From: Metridium senile
Lineage: Eukaryota; Cnidaria; Anthozoa; Actiniaria; Metridiidae
Length of the DNA stretch: 64,000 nucleotides
NCBI GenBank assembly: GCA_949775045.1
Contig: OX459096.1
Coordinates: 33,847,160 to 33,911,159, forward strand
Direction of reading: 5' to 3'
Shown here: in pieces, positions 24,698-35,950 of the stretch
Position numbering within the stretch: position 1 is the stretch's first letter
How the letters are laid out: every line of letters begins with the position of its first letter
The notes under the pieces: generated by a model
The model's database searches: none
What the model saw: the letters and a program-made list of their open reading frames with translations, nothing else
Told to the model about the DNA's origin: nothing
Program-made: the position numbers and the translations under genes

Positions 24698-27600
24698 ATG
24701 GACGAAAGACACAGAGAACTGCTTCGACGGCATACATTGAGCTTTCGAAAAGACCTGGAACCGAAAAAGCTTTTACCATATTTGGTGTCCGTCTTTGATG
24801 CAGCCGATGAACAAGAGATCAAGAATCAGCTAACAAGACAAGATCAAGTAGATAAATTACTTGATATTCTTCCTAGGAGAGGTGAAAAAGCTTTCTCGTG
24901 CTTTGTTGAAGCATTAGAGAATGTACAACAACATCTGGATGTACCGCTACGACAAGAGGAAGGTATGCAGTACAATACAAATAATTGCGGTTTCTCCTCA
25001 TTTTAAATGATGTGGGATGAAATAGTTATACAATGTTCTATACAATACAATATAATATAATACAATACAATATATGTTTATTTAGTACCTGGTATATACA
25101 TTTGTTAATTTGAATGTCAAAAAAATGTTTACATGAATAAAGGTACATGCTACAATATTGTTTCATACCGTGAATATCCCCCTTGTCACTTAATGTATTT
25201 TCTTAAGGTAGTACCGGATACTTTGATTTCTTCAATGAATTTTTTTTATAAATCCTGTCATTTATAGATCATTGTTAGGCAAGTCAAAAAACGTGAAAAA
25301 ATATTGGGGTCACCGTATTGGTTATAGAGTGATAAGATATATAATTTGCGGTCATTTGCTCAAAAGTACCTATTCAAAGCAGTCTATAGAATGCGAACGT
25401 ATTCTGCTAGGAAAAGCATAAGATTATATCAAACGATAGATCTAAGGGTTATCTAACATTTCCGGCCTGTCATAAAAATCATTGAATCATTTCCAAATAT
25501 GGGTATAAGTGAACCATAGAAGCACAATTCTACGCCAATTACGCACCCTACTTAAGCAATAGAAGCCAGTTCCTATGACTCTACCGGTGAAATAGAGCAC
25601 GCGGGATGTTGGGAGAAACACGAGAAAAGTTATAAAATCACGAGCTGAAAGCGAGTGATTTTATAACTTTTTCGAGTGTTTCTAACAACATCCCAAGTGC
25701 TCTATTTCACTGGTAGAGTCATAGGAACTGGCTTCTATTGCTTTTATAATATAGCAATGCAGGTTTTCTCGTAAAAACGTAGTTTTATTTGCTGATTAAA
25801 ATTGTAATTCTCAAAACTAACACCAGTGCCCAATGAACCAATCACAATCAGTGTACTATTAAGCAATCTTGACCAAAAGGGACCAAGGTGCTGTTCACTT
25901 TCTTCCCGGGTTATTTTTGCTAGCTAAAAAGAAGGAATTTTACTAAAAAAACCCGTTAAAATATATAGCTTTGGCTGATTTCTGTGCCTAAAAACAAAAA
26001 CCTTTAGCTGAACTCTTGCATGAGACTGACATATATACAGCAATTCAAGCGAATTTGAACTTTATTTAAGTGGTGAAAGCCGAGCCATCTGACCACAGGC
26101 AGCCCAACTATTGTCTTTGAGGATTTTTTTTAATGACAATAAAGTTATTTTTAACCGCACGCCGAGCGAAATAAATATTGAGCGCGCGGGTGGGGTTCCT
26201 GTGGTGTGTTTGTTTGAGAGCTCGCGGATGGGATTCCTGTGGATTTTTACAAGCAATTTTTCGTCAAAGTCGCGCGGTGTTGAAGAGGGAGGTATTTTGA
26301 CAAGGTATGAAACTCGGTCACGTGACAAATTTAGTTTCGCGCGTAGTAAATCAGCCATGGGAGAATTTTTTTATTTTTTTTCGAATATATAAACTTTATG
26401 TTGATCTTTAACTACAGTAAAAAGTATGATCATCTCCGACTTCAGCAAAGGAGTTAAAAATAATTTTTAAAAAAGGCAGCATGGAACCGAGGTGCGCCCC
26501 AGGTTGTGGTGACGGATTTCGGAAATTTTACAATCGTGGAGCAATCGTGGAGCGATCGTGAAAATATCGATCGAGATGATCGAGACCACATTCACGCTCA
26601 TTCACCGATACAGCCGAAAAAAGGTGTTGATTACAGTCTTGCATTTAACTTTTGCATTGTTAAAATAACTTAAAACTCAAAGAAAGAAAACAAGAGAATG
26701 TATTTTATTGTGAAAAATCATGGGATGGTGAATCAAGAGTCAAAAAGATCGTGATTTGCACTGCAGTGTCTGGCTCCCTACAGTGATTTGAGTTTTCATT
26801 CAAAACACCTGATTAATTCAAGTGTCACTGCATTGCTTTTGAAGTCAACGATGCTTTTCACCATAAAAAAAAAACGAGGGAAAGCTTTTCTAATAGCCTT
26901 GTGTGTACAGGTAATTATTGGAGTTGAAGTTTTTATGTCAAAACGAATAATATTATCTTGTTCAAACCAACTAAAACCCGAACTAAACAATGAATTTGTG
27001 ATGGCCGCTTTGCGAAGTTTTGCACTTGATTCAGTTGGATCAAAAAAGTTCAACTTTAATTTCATGGAAACTTTAGTTAGTTTAGCGGTTCAAACAATAA
27101 TACATTTGTTATGAAAGTGTGAAGCGTTTATAGCTGTATTTAATAAACTATTTTCGAAAAACTATAAAAGCTAAAACATCTTTACAGATTTGATTAACTT
27201 AAATACACTTTGAACACAATTTTTTCACATTGTAAAATATATGAACTATATGTTTAGCATTTCATTAAACTTGGAAAGAAATTTCACACACTGGCTGTTT
27301 GTTTTTGTTAGAGGTTTACTTAGTGAAAATCCGTATAAGAAAATAAAACTTGTTTCAAAAGAAAAGTTTGAATATAAAAGTTTTTCTTTGGCGGGTCAGT
27401 CGATTGCTTCTCGCGTCCTTCTCGGCGCTCGTCGTTGAGTCTTCGCCGTCACCACAAGCTGGGGCGCACATCTATCCATCCACGCCATCGAGTTTCAGAC
27501 CTTGTATAAATATACTACTTTCTTCGATCTTTTTGTCGTACGTGCGATTCCGCGCGACCGAAAAATTGCTTGCAAAAAGCCACAGGAATCCCATCCGCGA

Positions 27601-30600
27601 GCTTTCAAACAAACACACCACAGGAACCCCACCCGTGCGCTCAATATTTATTTCGCTCGGCGCGCGGTTAAAAATAACTTTATTGTCATTAAAAAAAATC
27701 CTCAAAGACAATAGTTGGGCTGCCTGTGATCTGACAGCAATTTATTCACTGAGAGTAATCTTACTGAGAAAAAAAAACAGTTTGAACAAGACAAGCTTGT
27801 TGTGTACAACGTTTTCAAGTTAAAAAGAACAAAGACCACATCTACAAGATAGCTTAGGCTGCTGAAAGTATGTATTTATTTACTTTTAATCAAACGTTTG
27901 TAGGTTTAAAGTTGATCAGTTTCTGTTTTCATTTTGACGAGACAATCTATTGAAAGACAATTGTAAATCTGCCTTTTTGTCTTTGTTCATATTGCGTGTT
28001 TTCAAACGTGGTTTATTTATAAGAATAAAAAACAAGAAAACACATATATAATTCTGTACTTGATTGTGTGTTTGTTTGTTTTAAAACAAAATATAATATT
28101 TTGCCGTCGATAAATTCAACATGTATTTGTTCAAGATTAATCGAGTTCAATTGCAAAAAAATCTCACTTCTTCACTATGAAATTATCTTAAAAATTATCT
28201 TCATATTTCAAGGATAAACTGAAGTAAAAATTATTGCCACTTTGAAACGCTGTTTTCCTTTTGTTTTTGTTTGCTTTGATCAAATTCAACGTTTGACTTC
28301 CAACTTTACAGTTTGTCTAAAAGGCGGCGTATTTTCATTGCACCGTAGGCTTTAGGGTTTTTAATATAGGTTATTTGAGTGAATAAACCAATCAGAGCTT
28401 ACGTACTATCTAAGCTATATTTTAAATGTGAATAGAGTTGTAGCATTTGTAAAATTTCAATCAAATCAATGAATCAGATTTTGGTATTATTTAGCTGAAA
28501 TCTTAGATACAAAGTTTATTATCTATCATATTAAAGCTTATGAAGGTCCATGAAGAGAAGATTCCAAAGAATATGATATATGATAAGAAAATAAGCTTTA
28601 TATCTTCGATTTGAGCTAAATAATATCAAAATCTGATTTTTTATAAAATTGATTGCTCCTAATATTGTAGGTCATGTGACCGCCTTCAACAGCCACACCC
28701 ACCTTGCTTTTATATATTTTTGATGTCTTCATGTGATAAGCTTTAATATGATATACAACAAGCTTTGTGCCCTTGGTTTTAACTAGATGACACCAAAATC
28801 TGATTTTTGGAATTAAATTGCCTGTTTCGTGACATTCTAAGTCACGTGACAGGCCTTTGTTGCCACGCCCATCTTGCTATCATACAATTTTCAAATCTGC
28901 TAATGATAAGCTTTATTTTGATACATAATGAGCATTGTTTTCTTGAATAATACTGGAGATTATCAAATTTCTGATCGTTTTCATAGGACTTGACTGTTTT
29001 GTGACATTCTAGGTCACGTGACAAGCGACAGCTGACACACCCATCCAAATATCATATATTTTTGAAATTGTCTCGAAATAAGCTTTAATTTGATGTTATA
29101 AGCTTTGTTTCTTTGAAGAATACCAAAAACATATTTTTTTGGCTATTGCGCAACATTCAAGGTCACGTGACAGGCTTTAACGACAACGCCCACCTTGCTA
29201 TCATACATTTTTGAAATCTACTCATGATCAGCTTTAATTTGATATATGATAGCCTTTGTCCCTATTTTGGTACCAAAATCTCCCCTGGCTCACCCACTAT
29301 ATACACCTATTTCAAAAAACGTTGTCAGAAGGAGATCTGCAATCTGCAATCTGAGACGCAAATGAATTCTGGGGTACAGAAGTTTTTACTCATTGCGTGC
29401 ACTTTCTGGCTTTGGATATGGCGACGGTAAATATAAATCTGAAATTTCTAGCGCAAAAAAAAAACAGGGCCAGGCCTGGTTTTTGCAGTACGCAATTTTC
29501 CTGAATTCATTTTGGTCTCAGATTGCAGATTGCAGATTTCCTTCTGACAACTTTTTTTGAAATAGGTGTTGATAAATCTATAAATAAATATTTCATTACA
29601 TTTCATTTCAATTCAATTTACTTCATTTTATTTTATTTCATTTCATTATGCTTCGCAAATTAGGCAGCCGGGATAAAAACGCTGAAATTCGTTCATAGAA
29701 CTATAACTAGCTGTTATCGTATTTTGTTTTTGCTATAGTTTCATTAGAAACAACGCATGCAGTACCATTGCCATATTTTAATTTTTATTCTTGTTAATCT
29801 TGCAGAAATGGAGAAAAAGATGATTGAGATGAAAGCTGAACTAGTTAATGCACGGTCTCGTAGCGCCAAGCTTCGAGATGAACTACGTAGTACTAGTGGC
29901 AGCCTTGAATCAGTGAAAAACAAGGAGGAAAACCTACGAAAAGAACTGGAAGAACTCAAAAGTCTTCACAAAGCACTCTTATATCAGTCAAACAGGGAGA
30001 AAGAAAAGATGAATTTCAACTTGAATGAGTTAAACAACTTAAAAAAGCAACTGGCAAAGCGGCTAGAAATGGAAAAACAAGAACATTTCAGTCTTAAGAC
30101 CAAATTCTGTGAGCTGGAAAAAGAGTTGGAAAATAAAACCGAGGAAATGGAGAAACTCCAGGTTGACTTCCAAAGACAAACCCCTGGCTTCAATGGCTAC
30201 AGCAGCAGGATAAACTTTAGCGAGGTCATTGAAGACATGTCCAATCGTGAGGTTAACAACAACATCGAAGTTGTTTATGGTCAGTGTGAGGAAATACTAG
30301 AATGTATGCAACACAATGCTGAGATTGTACAGTTGGAAAATAAACTCGAACAAATGATAATTGAGAGAGATCTTGCCGTCAAAACATGCCAGCAGTTTGA
30401 ACAACAAGTGAAAAGCTACGAAGAAAAGCCGACAAATAAAGTGGACAAATGCACAGATACGCTGGAAGACGCTGGTAAAATGATGATATCCTAAGTATAA
30501 GGGACCGATCGTTAATTACTACGTAAAATGTCAAAAAAACAAGGTTTTAAACAATGTTTCATTATTTTTTGTTTCAGAAATCCAGCCTTGTAGCAATTGC

Positions 30601-32399
30601 ATCAAACGAGAATCTGAATATGGAGAACTAAAACAACAAATGGAAAAAGAGATTTCTAAATTAAACGAAGAAACAAGGAAAGTAGAATGTACACTGAAAG
30701 AAATGACAGATAAATACGAAAGAGAGAAGAAAGATTTAGAAGCTAATTTGCACAAACGTGAGGAACTGTATATGACAAGCAAACTAGACCACGATAATGA
30801 ATTAAAGAAAGTTCAAAATGAAATGACAGAACAACACTTGAATGATGTAAAAGAATTAAAGAAAGCCAAGGAAGACCTTGAATCCCAAGTTGAAAAAAAT
30901 AATCGAACAATTTCACGTTTAAAAAACGATTTAGACGGAGAAAAAGACAGCAATAAAGCAGTTCGCAAAGAATTTGATAAATATAAAAAGAAATCAAATT
31001 CAGAGAAAAAACAAATGAAGAAAAAACTTGAAGATGAGGTAAAATCAAAAAGTTTGTACTTGAAAGAAGTAGAAACTGAGCTAAAAGAGGCCAAAGAAGA
31101 CGATAAGAAAAGTATAGATAATATTTCAAGATTAAAAGCAACGATAAGGGAACACCAAGATATACAAGAACAGCTGAGAGAAGAGATAACTCGATGGAGG
31201 ATGCTGTCGGGCAGTAAGTATTTTCATTGGTGCATGGTTCTATAACAAACAGACAAATAAACAAAGTAATAAGCAAACTTTAACCACTGCAAACAACCTT
31301 TACACACAGAGAAAAGTAAAGTGCAAACAAACAAACAAACAACAAATAAACATACAAACATACATACAAACAAATAGGTGAGCGTATTGTTTTATTTGCC
31401 AACCATTGTAACAATAAATTTTTTTAATTTTCTCTGTTCTAATAACATTGGTTGGCTAGCAAAACCAAAACAATATACGTCACTGTACGTCCACCTATAA
31501 ACAAACAAATAAGCAAACGTTAACTGCATACAAACAAACAAACAAACAAATATTAACTGCATGCAAACACTTGTATAATTGAGTCAAGCATGTATCATAT
31601 GTGAGTTGAGTTTGTTTGATGTGCTCTTCTTTCCTATGCCTATATAAGGCCTAGGTTTTTCTGCGGGCTTCTATCCGGTTTTCCTCCCTCAACAAAAATG
31701 TAAGGAGAGTTGTTTGCTAAAATATTTAATGTAGATGTTGTGAGTGTGGATCCGAGTCTCCCCAATTAGTAGGGCACTTGTGTCTGACTAAATACGTTTG
31801 TTTTTCTTAATGGATATCAGCTCAGCTTTAACTGACATCTTGTTTTTGTTTTTCCTGCAGGAGTTTTCAACTACAAAAAAGATTTTGATCGTAATGGAAT
31901 TATTCACTCATTAGGTACTAGTTTTAATACTAAACAATTTGTAAACCCAGCCAGTCAGGATAACTGTAGAATGCATGTAAGTCGATCATCGTGTGATCAA
32001 GGTCATCCAATGGATATACTGGATCTCAAAAAGGGCACTGTCAGCTGTACCAATGACGTGGAACACTCATGGTGGCAAGTGGACTTCGGCGAAGATCTTG
32101 CGCTCTTTGCAACACACTATACATTACGTCATGGCCGTGACAATGGGCTGTCAATGATAAGGAACTGGAACCTTGAGGGCTCACATGACGGAAGGCATTG
32201 GAAGGTTTTAAGAAAGCATGAAAATGACCGTGGAATGAAGGGGGCATATCCATTTTACACTGGTTCGTGGACAGTGGAAGGACGAGTAGAAGCAATAAGG
32301 TACTTTCGAATTAAACAAACTGGAAAAAACTCTGCAGGACGATATGCATTGTACTTATCTGGTTTTGAGATCTATGGTGTTCTCCTAGACATTTCTTAG
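24698..32399 (+). CDS. CARD - coiled coil - F5/8 type C domain protein, ~702 aa, four exons
   Basis: Exons: 24698-24962, 29806-30474, 30578-31213, 31861-32399; phases agree and total 703 codons with stop. Exon 1 (aa 1-88) is a complete CARD like those of CRADD/RAIDD and CARD caspases (RHRELLRRH start, KLLDILPRRGEKAF core). Exons 2-3 (aa ~89-523) are charged, heptad-rich coiled coil (EMEKKMIEMKAEL, LKKAKEDLESQVEKN) with a Cys pair QPCSNC near residue 315. Exon 4 (aa ~524-702) is a discoidin-like galactose-binding fold resembling the one in HECTD1-type proteins (HSWWQVDFGED, NWNLEGSHDGRHW, RYFRIKQTGKN, YLSGFEIYG). Known CARDs assemble caspase or NF-kB signalling complexes; coiled coils oligomerise; the F5/8C-like module suggests ligand binding. 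The acceptor before exon 1 (24655) shows an upstream, probably 5' UTR, exon. ATG at 24698 is the first in-frame ATG; the frame is open to that acceptor. Confidence 0.85.
25554..25743. mobile_element. MITE with ~90-bp inverted arms
   Basis: AAGCAATAGAAGCCAGTTCC at 25554 is matched inverted by GGAACTGGCTTCTATTGCTT ending 25743. The arms continue through GAGCACGCGGGATGTTGG and TTATAAAATCAC; loop ~15 bp. It lies in intron 1 of the CARD gene. Confidence 0.85.
26094..27728. mobile_element. 1.6-kb TIR element (CACAGGCAGCCCAACTA) with 7-bp target duplication
   Basis: The ~190-bp arms 26094-26285 and ~27545-27728 are inverse copies with few changes (CACAGGCAGCCCAACTATTG; GGTGGGGTTCCTGTGG). ATCTGAC flanks both ends (26087-26093, 27729-27735). 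The ~1.2-kb interior has no recognisable transposase; its short frames are not family members I know. Inserted in intron 1 of the CARD gene. Related termini at 39451/40825 and one end at 59838. Confidence 0.85.
28500..29285. repeat. ~150-170-bp tandem repeat with GTCACGTGAC palindromes
   Basis: GTCATGTGAC or GTCACGTGAC recurs at 28671, 28841, 29013 and 29162, each followed by a CGCCCACCTTGCTATCATA-like stretch and AAGCTTTAATTTGAT. Copies have diverged considerably. It lies in intron 1 of the CARD gene. Confidence 0.8.
29303..29569. mobile_element. MITE, TACACCTATTTCAAAAAACG termini
   Basis: Left TACACCTATTTCAAAAAACG is matched inverted at the right end (TTTTTTTGAAATAGGTGT). Arms include GAAGGAGATCTGCAATCTGC. 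Same terminal family as 1216-1479 and 15901-16193. It lies 236 bp upstream of CARD gene exon 2. Confidence 0.75.
31580..31800 (+). mobile_element. SINE body and tail in CARD gene intron 3
   Basis: GTGAGTTGAGTTTGTTTGAT, TCCGGTTTTCCTCCCTC, AATATTTAATGTAGATGTTG, GAGTCTCCCCAATTAGTAGG and TGTCTGACTAAATACG match the family also seen at 13660-13830 and 18025-18110. AAAC-rich microsatellite (31310-31370, 31500-31560) lies just upstream. Confidence 0.65.
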
Positions 32400-32409
32400 G
32401 CTTGGTGTA

Positions 32410-32860
32410 TCAGAAAAGAAGAAACAAACTTGTATTGAAGACATGCAGTAATTAGGCATGGACTATCATGGCAGAAGAAGAAGCACACTTGTAGTGAAGA
32501 CATGCAGTAATTAGGCATGGACTATCATGACAGAAGAAGAAGCACACTTTGTAGTTAAGACATGCAGTAATTAGGCATGGACTATCATGGCAGAAGTAGA
32601 AACACACTTGTAGTGAAGACATGCAGTAATTAGGCATGGACTATCATGACAGAAGTAGAAACACACTTGTAGTGAAGACATGCAGTAATTAGGCATGGAA
32701 GATCATGACAGAAGAAGAAACACACTTGTAGTGAAGTCATGTAGTAATTAGGCTTGGACTATCATGACAGAAGTAGAAACACACTTGTAGTGAAGACATT
32801 CAGTAATTAGGCATGGACTATCATGACAGAAGAAGAAACACACTTGTAGTGAAGACATGA
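32410..32860 (+). repeat. 59-60-bp minisatellite directly after the CARD gene stop, ~8 copies
   Basis: The unit contains CTTGTAGTGAAGACATGCAG, TAATTAGGCATGGACTATCA and TGACAGAAGAAGAAACACA. Copies differ by single bases (GAAGAAG/GAAGTAG, ATGGC/ATGAC). It starts 11 bases after TAG, so it is almost certainly in the 3' UTR. Confidence 0.9.
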
Positions 32861-33063
32861 AACATGCATGAAACAAGTTAAAGATACCGTTAAATGTCAA
32901 AATTCTAAATTTCAATTTGCTGTGAGTAAATTTAAACATGTGAGCAGAGCTGTGTGCTAAAAATCATGCTAGCTTAAATGTTGTTTCAAATCTTATTTTA
33001 AAACGTGATCAATTCTAATCGTTAATATTTTTATGTGATAACTGTGTGTTATTCAATTATATT

Positions 33064-33069
33064 AATAAA
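33064..33069 (+). promoter_or_regulatory. Candidate polyadenylation signal of the CARD gene
   Basis: AATAAA occurs about 665 bases after the CARD gene stop, downstream of the 59-bp minisatellite. If used, the minisatellite would be in the 3' UTR. No closer AATAAA was noticed. Confidence 0.4.
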
Positions 33070-33093
33070 ACTGTGTAATAAGCTACTCGTTAA

Positions 33094-33237
33094 TTTCATA
33101 CGAATCTAAGGGCGACCAAATTACAGCAATACTTGACAGGGAGCCACCGCAAAGTTAAAACTGTTTTCATTCTTAACAAAAAAGGGTATGACGAAGAAGA
33201 AATCATTTCATTTGAGACAAAAATGGTTAAAACTGAA
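33094..33237 (+). pseudogene. Fragment of an unidentified coding sequence, split by the 9.8-kb element
   Basis: An open frame with protein-like composition (VKTVFILNKKGYDEEEIISF in its middle) runs up to the left end of the inverted-repeat element. On the far side of that element (43075-43101) the same frame continues for eight sense codons (NVTMEITV) to a TAG. There is no ATG or splice acceptor at its left edge, so it is a truncated copy or an isolated 3' exon. Family not recognised. Confidence 0.45.
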
Positions 33238-33572
33238 GAGGCAGTCTCACTAAAAGCGGACCGATGATTTCGGGTCATCAAATAGATTTCCTTTATACTT
33301 CACCCACAAAGTTATTTTGGTTCACATGTATTCGAAAGCTTATTAGTTTTGGGAAATATTAAAAATTGAATTTTTTAGAAGCGATTTTTGATTCGGCCTC
33401 GGTGAGATCAAATTTAGCAACTGGCGAGACGAAAAATAGTGTATATTGAGGAGAGCTTAGCTCTCAAAATATACTGTTTTTTCAAACAAAATTTATCCCC
33501 AGCATTAAATAACTTCTCGGCATTAATATGATGGTATTCACTTTAAAATTGATTAAAGTTAAAAGCTTTTAA

Positions 33573-35950
33573 CTGCACTTTAGTTAGGTCTATTTTTCGT
33601 GTATTGCTCAAGACTAAAAAGTACCCTTCACGAAGTCGTTAATTTCTCGCAAGTCCGGCATCAACTAACTGCGAATTGCACGTCAAAGTAATAAGAAAGG
33701 GCCAATAAACACAAGAATATAAAAAAACCTTGTGGTTTTAACTGTTTTGGTAGTTAACAAATGCTTTCTTTTGCACTCATTTTCGATGAGATGGCGCGTC
33801 ATTATGCAAATTAGGCGTCAATATCAAACTAAAAAAAACGCTCTTTTTCGTGAGAAATAATGTTAATCTAAGTAGAAAATATAACTATAAATCATAAAGA
33901 CGTTCGTTTTTGTCTTAAAGCGTAGAAAAAGCCAGTAAAAGCTCAAAAACGGCCACAGTTCTATTTATAACGACGATAGCATATAAATTTGCATACGTTG
34001 TCACGCAACAAAGCTATGATTTCATTTTATATTTCATTGTAAACCCATTAAATGTCCATTCCGATCTCGTACTCTGATACAGACACTCCATATAATGTCA
34101 CTTGTTTGGTGGCCGTGAGAAACATGTACAGTCGACATTATAGGTTGGGGGGGGGGGGGGGGGGGGGGAGGGGGGGGGGGGTTAATTTTAAACTATATCA
34201 CGGACTTGTGGTGTTTTCGACAATTGCTACAAATTACTGTTTATTTAAAAATAAACACGTAGTTAGCAGTTTGACTTCAAATAAATTATGACGATTGATA
34301 TATCGTTGTATGTGTATCACATCTGTACCAACCTGAGTCCACTGGGACTAGTAGTTTATGGAGACACAATATATCCTTTGACATAATCAGCGTCACCACA
34401 TCTCTACTTTTAACTGCTTTTTTCGCACCTCTATGACCGGGGTATTGACAAGACCGTCACTGTTTCCAGTATTTTCCTAGGCTGTGCCGATGTTTTGGAC
34501 ATATGTAGAGATTGTCGTCATTTATCTCCGACAAGTCAAAAAATCCAGCTCGCGCTAAAATTAGTTCACGTTCTGTGTCATTTCTGCTGACAAATGTACA
34601 CATCTCATGTGAGTTTCAATGGAGTCATTACAATCTAAAAGGTGAGACAGCCTATGAAGTTCCCTTGCATTAACTGAAGGAGAACAAACGGGTGTGTAAG
34701 ATAAAAAGCAAGACGACATTTTTTATAATCTAGCATATGGCAAACTTTGCAATTTTGTGTTTCGGCGAACCCATGCAATTAGCCGAAAATTAAAAACATT
34801 ACATTTTGACTGTCATTTTTAGTGTGTTGTCTAGACGGTGCTAGACAATTTGACAAATAAAGCTATTATCACTAATCAATAAACATAATAATATTTTAAA
34901 CTCCGGTTATCCTAAACCCGATCAGCAGCACAGTAAAAACCAGTTCAGGCTGATTTTGTTCTTATTTAACGGGTGTTTACTGAAAAATCAGCCTGAAGGT
35001 GTTCTTAAGGTGTTCTTAAAATAAATGTTTCGTTTTTATTTTTCAGGCTGATTGTGTTCTTATTTACATGGTACTCAAAATGCCAAAATTCGGGCTGGGT
35101 GTTCTTAACCCACTTGTTCTTATATGCGGGTTTTTACTGTATAGGATGTCATGCGCAAGTTAAAACACTAGGTATATTTATATCAACTTCAGCAGATTAT
35201 AGTACTCTCAAAAAAACTTAATAACATGCAGAATAGAATGAATAATAATTAATTAAACATTCAAAGAGTTTTTTCCAAAGTTCCCAAAAGTTTCATCTTA
35301 ATTTTTTTGTCTTTTAACGGTACAACTTTTGGGCGTTTTGGTATCTGATAATCTATCTAGCTTGCCCTCTTTATAATGTCGACTGTTTCTCACGGCCACC
35401 AAACAAGTGACATTATATCGAGTGTCTGTATCAGAGAGTACGAGAATGGATATATTGGCCATATGCTACATTTAATGGGTTTACAATAAAATATAAAATG
35501 AAATCATAGCTTTGTTGCGTGACAACGTATGCAAATTTATATGCTATCGTCGTTATAAATAGAACTGTGGCCGTTTTTGAGCTTTTACTGGCTTTTTCTA
35601 CGCTTTAAGACAAAAACGAACGTCTTTATGATTTATAGTTATATTTTCTACTTAGATTAACATTATTTCTCACGAAAAAGAGCGGTTTTTTTAGTTTGAT
35701 ATTGGCGCCTAATTTGCATAATGACGCGCCATCTCATCGAAAATGAGTGCAAAAGAAAGCATTTGTTAACTACCAAAACAGTTAAAACCACAAGGTTTTT
35801 TTATATTCTTGTGTTTATTGGCCCTTTCTTATTACTTTGACGTGCAATTCGCAGTTAGTTGATGCCGGACTTGCGAGAAATTAACGACTTCGTGAAGGGT
35901 ACTTTTTAGTCTTGAGCAATACACGAAAAATAGACCTAACTAAAGTGCAG
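33573..35950. mobile_element. 2.4-kb TTAA-flanked foldback element with ~575-bp inverted repeats
   Basis: TIRs 33573-34142 and 35371-35950 are highly similar inverse copies starting CTGCACTTTAGTTAGG. TTAA flanks both ends (33569-33572, 35951-35954). The paralogous right arm of the larger element (near 42735) carries one TTAA and no insert, giving an empty site. The interior (34143-35370) starts with a ~37-base G-rich run and shows no transposase. TTAA targeting is typical of piggyBac- and Kolobok-type enzymes (known). Confidence 0.85.

Noticed and set aside
26788..27114. 108-codon frame inside the 1.6-kb TIR element as a transposase
   Set aside because: No catalytic motif or family resemblance, and an opposite-strand frame overlaps almost fully.
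32410..32860. CRISPR-like direct repeats
   Set aside because: Units are tandem with no unique spacers and the context is a eukaryotic 3' UTR; it is a minisatellite.
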